Below are positions 24,963-39,000 of a DNA stretch of 64,000 nt, piece after piece. The translations under genes were made by a program, and so were the position numbers. Location: positions 248,001 to 312,000 of the forward strand of contig NC_064447.1 of NCBI RefSeq assembly GCF_023343835.1. The letters run 5' to 3'. Below the pieces are notes generated by a model. That model saw only the letters and a program-made list of their open reading frames with translations, searched no databases and was not told the origin of the DNA. Within the stretch, counting starts at the first letter, position 1. The number at the start of each line of letters is the position of its first letter. Origin of the DNA: Lagopus muta (Eukaryota; Chordata; Aves; Galliformes; Phasianidae).

Positions 24963-25790
24963 GAATGACTTAAGCTAGAAGGGGCTGCAGAGATCAGCCG
25001 GTTCCAACCCCCGTCCCTCTGCGCAGGGCTGCTCTCTGTGAGCTCTTCTCCCAGTCTGCACACACCTGGCGCTGCCCCGACCCGAGCACAGCACCCCGCG
25101 CTGCGCCTTGCTCGGCCTCAGCAGGTTCTCGTGTGCCCCTTCTCCAGCCTGTCCAGGTCCCGCCGGGTGCCGCCCTCCCTTCTGCTGTGCCATCGCAAAC
25201 TGCTGAGGGTGTGCTCGACGCCATCCTCCATTGGTCCCAGTGGTTAAAGAGCGCCGCTCCCAAGAGGGACCCGTGGGGGACGCTGCTTGTCGGCCTCCAC
25301 CCGCACGCAGAGCCACTGAGCGCAGTGCTCTGGCTGTGAGCGCCGACCAGTTCCTTATCACTGAGCAGCACCTTCAGATCCAGCTCTGTTCGACACACAG
25401 ACGAGGACGTGGCACAGGACCGTGCCGAAGGCCTCGCGTGGATCCGGGCAGGCGACACCAGGTGCCCTTCCTTTGGCCACTGATGCCAGGCTCCGTCGCA
25501 GAAGGCCACCGGACGGGTCAGGCGCCATCCTCTCTTGGTGAAGCCGTGCTGGCTGTCTCAGATCCCCGCTCATCCCTTACGTGCCTTGGCATCTCTTCCA
25601 GGAGGATCTGCTCCACAGTCTTCCCAGGCACAGAGGTGATGCTCACCAGCCTGTAGTTCCCCAGCTCCTCTTTCCTCCCTCTCTTGCTAATGAGTGATGG
25701 TTCCCTTTTTCCAGTCTCTGGGGACCTTGCTTGACAGCCATGACAACCCCATGTTAGTTTTGCCCTGAGGGCCTGAGATGAGGAATGAAC
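24963..25790 (-). mobile_element. GC-rich CR1 LINE copy with internal deletion
   Basis: Read on the minus strand, the element runs through the CR1 reverse-transcriptase region. There is a stretch matching the family's 'aaggccttcgacacggtc' area, then 'gggacctggacaggctggag', in badly decayed frames. At about 25014 it jumps to the 3' terminal region ('ccccttctagcttaag'), so the segment between is deleted. The piece at 25014-25170 is about 98% identical to the plus-strand CR1 at 53302-53458; see findings. Confidence 0.85.
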
Positions 25791-28700
25791 TCTCCCCTGC
25801 TGAAAGCATTAAATTAGCCAGAAGTCTGTGTTTACTTTTAACAAATATTTGAACTTGTCCATTGTATTCAGTACTTGGTCTGTGCTTTCTATAATAATGC
25901 ATAGTTAGTTAATGCTACTCAGTAAGTGAAAAAGTGAACCAGTTTTATAAAGTTTCTTTTAACAAATGAGTTTGGACTACAGAAGTTTAAGTGCTACTGC
26001 ACAGTTTAGTGCATTTTATGGTTTTCATTGTCTCTTTGAAATGTAAAGTTTTGTTTCAGCCCTTTTGTTTTACAGTGTTCCATGTGGATCCCAGAGGGCC
26101 TGCAGGTGGCTGTGAAAGCCAATGGAATGACTGCCTACATCATAGGAGTGATGTAAGTAGAAGTCTGCTTACAAGGTCATGGCTGCAGTGTCAGCTGTTG
26201 GAACTGCAATTGCTTCTGGTTCAGCAGTTGCAGTGATCCTCTGGTGCCTCCCCTGTGGAGAGCATTGTGTGCCTGTTCAGAGTTGGAAATTGAGGGGGCA
26301 CCCGTGATGCTGTTCCCTATGACCTGCTATGTTAGAAGTCATACCTCCTGCCCACAAAAGATAAATAATGCACTGTGAAATTCCGTACTGTGCTGGTGGC
26401 CTCTGTCTAACTGTTTGCAGGAAGCTGAGGCTGGGGTGAGGCTTGGTGAAGCTGGAGCCATTGTTTTTGCCTTGGCTGAAGAACTGCTTCTGGTTTACTG
26501 GCTGGGGGAGCTGTGTACCTTTTAATATATGGTGTCTTAAACTTGTTTATGAGGACTTCTTAAACTTTTATTCTTTTCCTATGTCATGGTATTTCCTGCT
26601 TTTTAAAATTCACTGTAAATACCTCGTGATGCAACACTTTATTAAACAGAGTAATGCGTGGCTGTATTTTGTTATTCTCTGGACGTAACCAATAATTTCT
26701 ATTGCTGCAATGTTAGTCATTGGAGGAAAATAGTGGGTGTCTTAGATATCTCCTTTGCATGTTCTATTAACTTCCCCACTACAATTCAGGTGCTTTCAAT
26801 TGAGCGTGGTGTTCTGTGTGCCAGTTATTGCCCAATCACTCTGTTGTTTACTCCCTTCAACTCTTGGTTTATGTGGGATCTGGTCACTTGAAAACATGAG
26901 ATAAAAACGCACTGCTTTATAGGGCTTGAAAAAAGAAAAACAAAACAAACCATTAACAGGGTCCTTCCAATCTTATGTAGTCTTCCTGTGTTACGTTCTG
27001 GGTAATATGGTCTACACATCCTTTGTTCTTAGAGGGTGGCTTTCCTTTAACTGGCTGCAGTCTTCCTGTGTTTCCAGCTGCTTTCTCTCCTCTAGAAGGA
27101 AATAGAGATGCCTTGCTAGGCAGTTTCTGTTGTGTGGAAGATGGGCATCATGCTGATTCATATTTACTGTAGGTTGTTACTCAGTGCTTGTCTGAGTAAT
27201 CAGACTGCTCTGGGAGTACCATATCCTGTAGCGCTGAGTGCGTCCAATTGTTAGTCCTGAGTTTTGGTCTTTTACTAGAATAGCAAAACTGGTGATCAGC
27301 GTCGTCTCTTCTGTCTCACTGTTAAGTTGTATAACCATCTTACAGTAATTTTGCTATTAAGTACTGATTCTTTTGGGAATTGGTGCTTTGCTGCCAGCCC
27401 AGAGTAACCTTTGGGTCAGTTACGCAGGACACTTCTTATTTGAAGTTTCCATTCCAACTAGGAGAAATATACCCATACCTCCTTTTCTCCCTTCTCTGTC
27501 ACTGACATGACCTAGGTGTGACATTTGCTTTGCTCTCCAGTTGAATAAGTAGCTCCGGCCACTGATCTGGGAACGCTTTCTTTATACTCACTGAGCATGG
27601 TGGTCAGCGCAGCTCCTTACGCTGCAACCAACCCCTTCCTCCATCCTCCATTAAGGAAAGCTCTGAATTCTTGCTTGTTTCCTTCTGAGGCTCTGGCTGC
27701 CATCATGGTTTGATGCTGAGTGATGTGGGAAGTGGAGGCAAGTAGTACATGAGGCAGATTGAGCACAGCTCAAGCATTCTATAAAGGAGCAGCTGAGAGC
27801 ATGACTTGTCTCTTAGAAAACCAGTTGCACTGAGTAAATGCCAGTGGATGCAGTGCAGTTTATTATTATTTGTAGGAGGAAAATGAAGGGCGTGAGTGCT
27901 AAATTGTTTGTAAGAAATCACTGGAAGAGTAAGAATTGGACTTGGCATTTGAATTCTGATGAATTTAAAGAACAGAAGAAAGGCTGATATCTGGGAGTTC
28001 ATGTGGAGTTCTGCTGTGGAGCAGCAAATTACACTGTCTGGTAATATCCTGAGAAAAGGAGTGGTGCAGACTGGAGAAGGCAGCGTTCCCTGGGTTTGTG
28101 GCAGCTCTGCAATTCATAGCTGTGAGCTGCTGAGGACCCATGAAATTCCTACAAATGATTTATGTGGAGATGCGTATCTTAGTGAATCATTTGAGATACA
28201 ACTGAAGAAGAAATTATTCTTGAGTATGTTAGATTGCATTTCCCTTGCATATAGAAATCATGTCGTGGAGTTCATCTTCAAAGCAATTTTAGGAGTTTGT
28301 TCCTCCTGCTATAATAATAATAAAAAATTACACCAATTCTGAGTGATGAATTGAAGAATTCTTAAAGCTCGTTTTGTTAGTGTGGATGGAATCCCAATGC
28401 CTGCCCACAGAGCTGCAGCTGCACTGTTTGCCCCATGCAGGCACAGTGGTGGGAAGGATGTGTGTTCACAACTGCAGCGTGTGCTGCTGCTCTGACGTGG
28501 CTCCCAGCTTATAGCAGGAGGTTCCCTTTCTCCAGAGAAAGAGCACGGGAGGATGGCATGACATCTGTTTGCTTTCTTCATGTGTACTTCTCATCTCTTC
28601 TCATACTTGTTCTGTAAGCTGGAAGCAGTAACCAGAGCTATGAAGCAAACCCCATTTGTGTCTGAGGCTCCAACATGGAAGAGGATTATGATGAGCAACT

Positions 28701-29388
28701 GCTTTCTGGTGATGCTCTAAGAAACAGACATGGTGGTGCTGGCAGGGCAGTGCCAGGCTGTCTGGTTACTTTTTATGGCATCATTTAAGATCCCTTCTCT
28801 GGGGGTGAGAAGTCCCTTCCAAGTATGGAACACATTAGCATTGGGGTTATGAAAATGAAATACAAGGAAATTGTTTTGGCGTTTTAATTTTTATTTTACC
28901 AACTGAACTGGGATTACTGCTACTTCTGTGTGCCTGGTCTGGGTCAGGTTTCCTTGTTGCTGGCCCTCCCTTACCTCCACCCAGTGTTTTGTTTCACTGT
29001 TTTGTGCTCTGTAATTAAAACGTGGGCAGACTTTAAAAAAAAACAAAACAAAAAAACATTTCCTTTAAAATATTTCTGGGTTAGAGCAGTCTGTCACGAT
29101 GAAATCCGCACATGAATCAACCTCTTTGTAACCTATGTTGCCATAAGAATTTTAGGAATTTCCTTTATTAGGACCTGTTAATATACAGCAGCAACTGAGC
29201 GAGGTGAAGCGGCCTGGAATCGCCCAAAGTTTCCAGCATACACTGACTTTCTGCACACTATTCCTTTTCAGCAGGCGAAACGGAAGTATCCTGAAGCCTG
29301 TCTCCTTCCGGTGAATGTTATCCCACGTGTAATGCTTGCAATGCTTTTTGTGGAGAAGCAGCTCTTTCACTCTGAAACTGTTTTCCAG

Positions 29389-29492
29389 GTTGGCGGACGG
29401 CCGCCAGCGGCATGGTGCGATGTGCTGAGGGGCGGCCGCGGGGCTGTGGCACGGCGAGGAGCTGCTCTGAATGAAGCCAGGCTCCCTGCACC
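29389..29492 (+). other. DCUN1D3: DCUN1D3 5' UTR in the first coding exon
   Basis: The polypyrimidine and acceptor (tgttttccag, ending 29388) open an exon whose first 104 bases are GC-rich and contain an upstream ATG (29411). The true start at 29493 is in the context ccctgcaccATGG, with a G at +4. The exon continues to the donor at 29921. Confidence 0.7.
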
Positions 29493-32287
29493 ATGGGCCA
29501 GTGCGTCACCAAGTGCAAGAATCCTTCGTCTACCCTCGGCAGCAAAAATGGGGAAAGGGAAACGGGCAGCAAATCGCATAGCAAGAGAAGTGCTGTCCAC
29601 AAAGATGAGCAGGCTTCGGCGTGTGGGAAGTCTTCGGGAGACGTACTTGTGAACGGGACAAAGAAAGCGGATGCTGCTCTGGAGTCCGGTCCTTCGGTAT
29701 TTTCTGGGGATACAAAGAAAGACTCTGTCTCCAGCGCGGAAGAATCGTCCCTCCAAAGGATTGGAGAGTTATTTAGGAGATACAAGGATGAACGGGAAGA
29801 TGCCATACTGGAGGAAGGAATGGAACGATTTTGCAATGACCTCTGTGTTGATCCCACTGAATTTAAAGTGCTAGTTCTGGCTTGGAAATTCCAGGCTGCT
29901 ACTATGTGCAAATTTACAAGGTTAGTTCCTGCAGAATTTTAATTATTTTCATATGTTAAACTGTGTCCTATCATCTGTATCAGAGAGACAGCCTCATTAA
30001 CTTCATGTAGGTATTTCTTCTAACAGTTGTGCTTCGGTGCAGTTCATTCCTGTGGCTGCAGAAGGTAAGCTTTGCATTGTCCTCTCCTGCTCCCTCACAT
30101 TAGGCTTCAGAACTGAAAATGTTTCTGGACATCACACTACTAATGATGAACAACATGGAGATGTTCTATAGACATTGGTTTGTTCTTGACTAACAAAACC
30201 AGTTTTTCTGTATCAGCACTGTCTTAAAGTTAAGATTTGACAGAGCAAATAACTTTTGCTTTAAAATAATGTGAGAGTCCTTAGTAGTTGCTGTCAACTC
30301 TGTTGTTACTTTCTGTCAAAAAGTGTAAAGCAAGCTCGTTGCTAAGAACTGTTTGTGCCCGACTGATGTTACACATAATGTCTTTCTCCAAGACTAGTCC
30401 TGTTAAAGCTTAGAGACATGCTTCTGCAGTGACTGGTGTTGCAGGCTCTGTCTGTCCTGACAAGGCTGTCAGTTAGTGAGCCCATAGCATTTCCAGTGCT
30501 GCAGGAAATGACAGAATGGCTGAAACACACCAGAAACCTACCCAGTCCACCACCAAAAATCCCCAAACCAAAACACCCTCCCCACACACTGAGTTCCCTA
30601 CCAGTGTCCAGGTAAGAGCAAGCAAAGAGCTTTTATTGGAGTTTTTGGTCAGTTGAGATCGATTTGAGTAATTGTAACTATTTTTACTCAGCTTATAACA
30701 TTTAAAATTACTTTGGTGTTCTGAGCCTTCAGCCAAGCCTCTGCTGTGCACTGAACACTGACAGCTTCCCCTGCCTCTGCAGCAGCCGTGTGGGTGTGGG
30801 AGTGTGCTGAATGCAAACGTGGATTTTCCAGGGGCTGAAGGAGAGCAGGGCTGTGCAGTATGGGAAAGGAGTTGTCGGTGTCTGATTCTGCACAACCAGT
30901 TTCACTGGACTGAATTCTGATTCTGCCCAATCATTTTAATAATGATTTGATTTTCTGGGAGAGATGCAGATCCAGTGGTGAAAGATTACCTCTGCTCAGC
31001 AGTGTGTTCCATGATAGGGGCACAGGGGTGGCTTTGGCCGAAGAAGGGAAGGCAGTCTTCTGATCTCCTGCGCTCTGCGCTCTTCTGTCTTCCCTCCACC
31101 CAATTCCACATCACAGTCTGTGGTGTGGTTGATACCAGCTGGTTGCTACACTGCAACACTTGCTCCTGATCATGAAACAAATCACAGTTAGCTACCTGTC
31201 CTCGTGGCAGGTTGTTGGTGTGCTGCCTGGAGCCCTGCTTTGAGCAGTGTCTGTGTGTTGCATTGTAGCCTGCGCCATGTGGTGTGGGGCACTCTGCTCG
31301 TGCCCTTGCTGACCATCACAGCTGGCACCGCTCTGCCTTTCAGTCTGGAAGAGCAGCGACACGTTGAAGGAAGGCCAGCGCTCAATGGCTCCTCCTTGAG
31401 AGCAGCTTGTCCAGAGCATGGGCCCTCAGGCACAGGCAGTATCACATGGAGCTGCTCTGTATGTGGTGTTGTGGAGCAGCTGTGGTATTTTCCAGTGTGT
31501 TCAGCACTTCTCCTGTGGCTGATGTGGTTTGCTCTGTGTTGGTGAAAGGCTTGGGCTGTGGGAGTACCGTGTATTGGGAAGGCCGTACTGCAGAGCTTTT
31601 CGGGTGCTTGCAGTGCCCCAGCTGGGCTGGCGTGTGTGCTGTGGGGGGGTTCCCCAGCCAGGAGGGACCTGGGGCAACGTCTTACCCAGAGCTCGGGGCT
31701 GGGGGCATCCACATGCTGCTGAAATCGCTCACTCTGACCTACTGAGGGAAGTGCTCGGTGCATGAGAAGTGTTCACACTAATTTTTCTTCTCTCGCTTAA
31801 TAGGAAGGAGTTTTTTGAAGGCTGTAAAGCAATAAATGCAGACAGCATCGATGGCATTTGTGCACGGTTTCCCAGCCTCTTACATGAAGCCAAGCAGGAA
31901 GATAAATTCAAGGATCTCTACCGCTTCACCTTTCAGTTCGGCCTGGACTCTGAGGAAGGACAGAGGTCGCTGCATCGGGAAATAGCCATTGCCCTTTGGA
32001 AATTAGTCTTCACCCAAAACAAACCCCCCATTTTGGACCAGTGGTTGCACTTCCTAGTAGAGAACCCCTCAGGAATCAAGGGAATCTCCCGGGACACATG
32101 GAACATGTTTCTAAATTTTACTCAGGTGATCGGACCAGACCTTAGCAACTACAGTGAAGACGAGGCCTGGCCTAGTCTCTTTGATACCTTTGTGGAGTGG
32201 GAAATGGAGCGGAGGAAAAAGGAGGAAGAAACCAAATGTATTACATCTTCAGACACAGAGGGTCTGTGTGCAGAAGAACAGACTTAA
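29493..32287 (+). CDS. DCUN1D3: DCN1-like protein 3 (neddylation regulator)
   Basis: Two coding exons, 29493-29920 and 31804-32287, joined in phase 2 through an Arg codon (T-R-K-E-F-F), giving 303 aa; human DCUN1D3 is 304. The N-terminus begins MGQCVTKCKN. Gly2 is a myristoylation site, and Cys4 and Cys8 are candidate palmitoylation sites, which in this paralogue target the protein to membranes. Residues to about 82 are a low-complexity linker. The PONY/DCN domain spans about 85-278, including FRRYKDEREDAILEEGMERF and the C-terminal FLNFTQVIGPDLSNYSEDEAWPSLFDTFVEWE. DCN1-like proteins bind cullin WHB domains and acetylated UBC12 and so modulate NEDD8 transfer to cullins. DCUN1D3 can recruit CUL3 to the plasma membrane, and it antagonises DCUN1D1. 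No break or missing motif was seen. The C-terminal tail differs from human but still ends AEEQT. Confidence 0.98.
29921..31803 (+). other. DCUN1D3 coding intron
   Basis: A single 1.9 kb intron with donor aag/gttagt and acceptor ttaatag. It contains a long antisense open frame (191 codons, 31188-31763 minus) without recognisable features, and no transposable element that I can name. Confidence 0.85.
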
Positions 32288-32997
32288 CAGCATTTAAGCG
32301 GCAGTGATGAAAGCAACCTGTTGCCCTTCATGAGATGTAAACTCTGGATGTTTCTGGAGGTTACCAAGGCTCCAGATTTCTTTTCTACTTTACACCTCTT
32401 TCTGCCTTGTATTCGAAAGGGCTCTAAAATGCTGTATCATGTTTTAGGCACTTTCTTAACTTTGGTTATTCCTTTTACTCTTACCCTGAAATATTTGACC
32501 CCGGCTACAAGTTAAGCATTTTTGTTAAGACTTCAGATTAGTATAAGTAAGTCTGATATTTCTTGCACAATGTAGATCTTTTTAGTTAGGTTAAATTAAC
32601 ATTGCTAAATTATACAGTGCCAGATTAAGTTTTTCATACTATGTCTGTCAGGGCAGGTCTGTACTGTGCGTAGTGCTGTTTACATTGTTGAAAATTTAGG
32701 CTATAATAATTTTAAGGTTTTATACCAAGAATATAGCAGTGTTAACTTGAAATGCATTAATCCCCTCCTAATAAGGCCCTTAAAAAACAACGACAACAAA
32801 TCCAACAACATAAGCAACAGCTTTTTGTAATACGGCTCATTGCCACTTGAAGCTAACTCCTTGTGACCGAGTCAAATCATTCCTTTTTATTTTCAGTTTC
32901 AAACTAAATGTTGGGACTGTTTTTATAAAGTTACTGTACCTGTCAGTCAACTGAGTGGTAGATGAGGATTTGTATCGAAATCTCTGACACAACACGT

Positions 32998-33003
32998 AAT
33001 AAA
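32998..33003 (+). terminator. DCUN1D3 proximal polyadenylation signal
   Basis: AATAAA 710 nt after the DCUN1D3 stop, followed about 30-50 nt later by GT-rich sequence (gtggacttcttggtgg). The AT-rich character continues to about 33.7 kb, so a longer 3' UTR using a non-canonical downstream signal is possible. Confidence 0.6.
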
Positions 33004-33049
33004 AGAGCAGTGCTACCTCAGTTTTATTGAAAGTGGACTTCTTGGTGGA

Positions 33050-36000
33050 CTTCCATTTTCTTTGGAAGTTTATTTTTGTGGTTACAGGAGAATATTTTTA
33101 CTTGACTAAAAGAACCAAAGGTTCTGCTTCTTAAGTTTCTTAAATATTGACAGAAGCAACACACAAAGCCTGTCTTCAAGGAAAACTGCGGTATAATTCT
33201 GCTTTAATTTGTTTGATTTATACCTGAAGCATTATCTTACTTGTCTGGCAAGCACAGTACTTCTATGTGAGGAACCAGTTTTTTTAAAGCTATGCTTAAT
33301 TGCTAAATTGCAGTTAATACTCCACACTTTCTGGAGCAACAATATCGGCATCTGATGACAAAGTGAATTCGTAATGTGTTCTTAATGACAACAGTGTAGA
33401 CAAGTCATTTTTAGACTGATTTGATAATATTTGGAAAGGAGTAAATTTATTATTTTACAATGCCTGTATTGGGACTATTTGCCTGTTGAAATTGTTGTGA
33501 CTTAAAGGGAATTTTATTAACACTGGTTGAAGCTTTTTTTGGTTATTGATGTTAACTTTTTTAATTGTATTACGCCAACTTTTTTACACGTTTTGGTAAA
33601 AAGGGATAATTGCCAAGGCTTCCCATGAAGCCCATGTCAAACTCATGAAGCCAATACATGTACATCACACACCTTTTATTTTCAGAGCTGTACTTCAGGA
33701 TCGTAAAATGGCTTCAGTGAAAAATCGAAAGCAACAAAAACCCTCAAAACTGAACGGTCATCTCTAGCATCTCACAGGTTTTGTGACAGTGTGTAAAAGC
33801 CGAACTTTCGGGGGTGAGCTTGTTATTGGGTCTGAGGTGCTGTACAGTGCATGTCTGCTGCTGAGCTAGTGGAGCGTTTGCCTGACTTCTGTGCTGGGCT
33901 CTGCTGATGCACAGCCTGCATGGCAGCTTGGGGCAGAGCTCATACATCACTTACAATCCCTGGCTGTCTAAAACTGCTTAAAAACAAGCCCACGATGACT
34001 GATGGCATCTCCTCCTGTGACTGGAGGGTTTGGTCTGTGCTGCTTTGGCAAGCTCCTCTTGGGAGAGTGAAGCAGTGGGGAACAAATAGAGGTGTAGCTA
34101 AGCCTGTCCCTGGGCAGGAGGGGCCCTGCTCAGGGCGTTACAGGCAAATCTGCCCCAAGGGTGCCCTGCTGCTCTCATCCTCCATGCTGCCCTAACAGCA
34201 CTGGCACATTTTGGCAGCAAAACTGTATTTTTGTTTGGTGAGCAAAGCAGGCATTTGTGCTGTTAGAGTGGAATCGTTGAGACTTCTGCTGGTGCTCTTC
34301 TTTAAGCAAGAGAAAAGAGCTCTCCAGCAGAGGCCGCTTTGCTAGAGAAAGCCCCAGATGGAGGCCTGAGCTCATAGCAGATGAAGGCTATATGAAGTTT
34401 GGGACACTCGTTCAGCCGCTCAGTGCTCTCTTCATCGCTTCATTTGTTAGTTCTAAAGTGTTCGGTGCATAAAAGCTGTGTTCACCCAGTGCAGGGTGCA
34501 ACTCTGCACATACAGAGCTGGAGCAGTGACTGCTGCTTGTCTGCACAGTGAACTGCAGCAGCTCGAAAAGGGGGGGATTAGAGATTAGAGATTAGAGATT
34601 AGCTTTGTGGAACACATTTATCTGGTGGTGCGGAAGATGGATTGCAGTAAGAAAATAAATTTGTAGTACATCAAGGCTTAGCCATTTCAATGCATCAGAC
34701 ACAAGACAGCTTCTTTCTTTAGACAGCAGCATTGAGCATAGTGGAAGGAACAGTATTTTCTCTGGGAGGCAGGCATGCAGCTGTCAGTGAATACTGTCCT
34801 GTGCTTTCAGCGCACAAGGAAAACTGCCCACAGGTGGGCTTGGCAGAGTGCTGTTGGTTTCAGTCTGGCCTTGGTGCTTACGGGGCAGTTACAGGGTGCA
34901 AGCCAGACCTGTGTCTGCTGTGAACTCCTGCAGCAGGAGCTGTGGTTATGGGGCAGCTCTTCTATAGCAGTGCTGGTACTTGGTGCTCCTACCCCCAGCA
35001 GCACTGCCTTTCTGTGCCACTAGAGTGCTGCTTCAGATGCACTTCTGCAAAGTCTGCAGCAATATTGGGGCCTCTGAAAATGTGCTTGCCTAGTGGTTAA
35101 ACTGTGAGTACTTGTGGAAGAGGTGCAATGCTTTCCACTCTCCATATAATCTGTCTTCAATGGCCACGGGACTGGATCGAGCAGTGACGCAGATCAAGTT
35201 GTCAAAACCATTGGATCTGTTTAGTTTTTTTTCTTAGAGTATGCATTAGAAATCTTAATGCATGAAGTGAATCTGCTGCAGCTTGGGATAACTACAGATA
35301 ACTATACAGATCATTGTAGGAATTTACTGGGAATGTGATCTGTGGCATTTTATTGCCTTCGCTTATACACAAAGAAGTGCAACTTGTGCACTGGGCACTG
35401 TGCAGTGTTACTGCAGTGCCTTGGCAGCTTGGCTCAGTGGTGCCAGCTTCTCCTGCGGGTGTGATTTTGGGTCAAAGACTGTCAGTGGATTGATTCAAGT
35501 GCAGATTTGAAAGATTTCACCCAGAGTTGGCCATCAAACTTGATGAGTAACTTAATGGAAACTGAATGTGGAGCTGTGTGTTTATTTGCTGCTGGTGCTA
35601 TTCTGTATGGAGAATTACAGCCTTGTTATGGGTTAAGCTATGGGTTTGTCCCAACTGTTGCTGTGGCCATCAGAGCCCTGAGGCCCCCTGAGGTCCTGTC
35701 TCACCTTCTGCTTCTGTGCACCCACTGCTGACATGAGCATCTTCCTTACGGTTCTAAGCCTTGTTTCCAAAAAATAACCCCAAACAAACAAGCAGAATTA
35801 AACACCATGTGGTTACTGTCTGCCTCGGATCTGACTCAGTGTGCTGGCTGAGGCTGTGCCGTTCCTACTCACTGTAAGAGAACAGGCACTGTGGAGGTCT
35901 GGGTCTTGCAGCCCTGTGTTCTGCGACGTGGCCCTTGTGGCAGGAATCAGTTGGGCGCCTGATTCTTTGAGCTCCCTCTGCTTGAAACGTGTGCGTGTGA

Positions 36001-39000
36001 ACTTCCCCTTTCATACTGAAAAGGAAGATGCTTAGCCTGAAACTGAAAACTCTTCAGTGTTTAATATACAGCAAAACACAAACTTTGAAGGCTTTTGTTT
36101 TTTTTCAAACAAGTAGTAAAAGATAAGTGCTTATTTCTGTTGTGTGTAGAGACACTGGTGTTAATTTTTTTTCTCTGGATTATCAAAGATTGTATCTTTG
36201 GTTTATATCTTCAGTTAAAGTGAAATACATGAGATTGTAAGAAGGAAGGCCATAATTCCTTCACCATGAAGTACGTAGGTATCTCTACCTCTTGTCAGAC
36301 TTGAGTAGTTCAAGTTGATCATCCTCTCCCAGGCTATGATGCCTGGATAAGTAATGTACACTTTTTAATTGACCCATGTTAAGTGTTACCTATTTACCAT
36401 ACTTTTTGGTATCCTGCTTTTGGTCTGCATGCAGTCGACCCTTTGGAATGGAGCAAAGCCAAGCTGGTAAGGGACATGTGAGTTCCAGAGCGCAGCGGTG
36501 AGTGGAGCTGCTCCCGACTAGCTCAGGGCCTTTCAGCATCGCACCTTGTCTTTCCACTTCAGGCCACAATGAATGGGAGATGGAGCAGCTGCTCCCCAAG
36601 AAGGGACCGTCTGGCCCTTTCATTTGCTCTTGAAAAGCATCAGGAACCCACCTGATGCAGTGCTATGAGTGTATTTCTTACATGTTCCGTACTTTGTTCC
36701 ATCTTGAGCTGTGCAACAAAAAGTGAAGGCTGTGAAAGGGCTGCACAGCTGCTGCTTCCTCCCTGTGCTCAGTGTCTGCTCAGGATGAACGCCTTATGCT
36801 TAAAGCAGAGCTGAGAGTGCTCAAGCACGCTGGAGATGCTGGGAGGTTCTCCTTTTCTGTTCTTAGAAAGCTTCTATCTTTGCATAGTTGCATCCTGAAG
36901 ATAAAATCTCTTTCTAGATGACATGCATTCTACACAAAGAAAAAACACATTTGTCTGCAATGCTCTTGCTTCTTGCTTGCAGATTCTCCTTGGGCTTTGG
37001 GTTGGCTGCGGCTGGGGCAGCACGCTTGAATGTTGCCGATGGAGCTGTCCCTGTGCCTCAGGAGTGGCTCTTTAGTCAAGTTTATCTTAAAAATATGCAT
37101 TCTTTCTTATCAGTAAGTTGAAATGGGCCCTCAGAAAGGAAATGGGCCACCGGGGGTGGTGGGAAGGCCTCATGCTGCGAGTTGTCCATTATCTGGAGTT
37201 GCAAGAGAGATGGATGGACTGCAGGATGAGGTTCTCACCCTGCACTGCTGGGCTCCATCCCAGCCGACCTGGGGCACAAAGTGAGCCCGCGTTGCTGCAG
37301 CTGTGTGGAGGGGGAGGGAGCACTGACAGCCAGCCTGGAGATCTGCAGCTTGCAGCACAGACACTTGTCGTAGAGCTCAGCCCTGGCGTGGCCACATCAC
37401 CCTGTATGGAAAGAATGTGTTTTGGTAGTGTATACTCCCAGAGAAGTGAATAACTGTAAGAAAACAGTGGAAGCATCACACCTTTGTGCAGCTTCCACTG
37501 AACTGTATGTGAACACTGCTAGCTACCAGTCTCCTCAGTAAGCCCTCAAGGGCACTTGGGATCAAATCTACCATTCTCCGTATCAGGAGTAATCCTTGCT
37601 TTTCGGACTTACCAGCAGACACGACGTCTGTTTTCTCCAGTTTTCTCGCCGCAGGAAATGATGAATGTATTGTCGTGGAGCAGAACCACACTTCCTCCTC
37701 CAGCCGGCACCATCACGAGTGCTGCGGAGTTGTAATGCTTGAAAAGGCTGCAGTAAATTCCGTTTCATGCTGGATATCTTTTCGAGGATGTGGCCAAGTG
37801 TGAAGCCATGATCTGGAGAAAAAGTGGGAAAAGTTTGAGGTGATGTTTCTATACTGAGTCTTATCTGCTTGGTTGCTTTACAAATACTTCTCTTGTGTTG
37901 TCTTGCTCACCGTTATTGTCTGGAACAGAATGGAAACAGCGTCCCACAGAATGTGCAGTCTGAGGCACAGTGCACGTAGGTTGTGATGAGAAGGTTGTTA
38001 CTTGATAGCAACCCTGAGTGCAATGCTCAGTCCCTTTTGGAAGAAAAGCATTAAGGTTTCTCTTTACTTATAAGCAAAGCATCAGTCTGTCCATTACTGA
38101 CATCTTGTGAAGTTTGTGCCAGATGTATATTAAATATTTTGGTGCTTTTTCTAATCCAAGTTGCCATTCATTCACCTGTGAGATTGTTTACTTCTGTATA
38201 TTGAAGCGTCGACACACCCGCTAAGAAAAACAGAAAAAAAGCCCTGAAACCCCATCACCGCCAAAAAAGTATTGCCTGTAGTCACTCTGTATCCTGAGTA
38301 CTGTAGCTTTGCAAATGTTCAGAGCTGACGGGTCTCCATCCGTAAGGTCTGAGGGAGGGGATGGCCAGAGAAACCCAGTCCCTGGGAGAGGGAACTTGCA
38401 CGTTGCTCTGTGCGTTATGAACAAATGAGTCATTTGTCGTGTTTATATAATGACACTTTGGTGTTCACTTTTTTGTGAAGCTTTGTACAAAATGTTTTAT
38501 TTAAACCTGCAGTCCTTTTTACATTTTCAATTAAAAGGGGAAAAATTAATTATTTTTTAATGACTGTAACTAGGACTCTCGCTACTTTTATTTGTTATCC
38601 GCTTCCCAAGCAGGAATCCTTGCTGCTTACTAAACCCGTGCAGGGAGGTGCCTACCCTGTTCTTAAGTGCATTGGGATTAAAATGGCCTGGTTTACTTGC
38701 ACAGATTTGTAGTGCGCGAGGTATGTGCAAGGTGCTGGATGTGGGCAGCCTCACAGAAGAGGGGCTGTGTGCAGGGACGAGTGTGGCAGCACGGGCAATC
38801 GCCGTTCCCCGCAGCAGCACTGCATGGACGGTCAGACTGCCGTCCGGTTTTGTAGCAGCAGTGACAGAGGGCTCAGTGGTTATCCCAGTTTGAAGAGGGC
38901 CGCCGAGCTCACCGGGCGTGGATACAGGACCTTTCTAAAACAAAAGAAATTAATGGCTGCATTCATCTCGCTTAATAAGATACTTCATTTGAGGAATTTT

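Larger units (their letters stand above)
15760..29388. other. DCUN1D3 5' UTR intron, no gene seen
   Basis: About 14 kb between the CpG island and the first coding exon of DCUN1D3. It holds three CR1 copies (18.3, 21.5 and 25.0 kb, all on the minus strand) and a long T run at 23.7 kb. Otherwise I see only short unsupported open frames. Nothing looks like a spliced gene. Confidence 0.6.

Noticed and set aside
29318-29911. 197-codon minus-strand frame opposite the first DCUN1D3 coding exon
   Set aside because: It is the antisense shadow of a conserved coding exon.
31188-31763. 191-codon antisense open frame in the DCUN1D3 intron
   Set aside because: No domain, no splice signals and no family resemblance; consistent with chance in GC-richer intron sequence.
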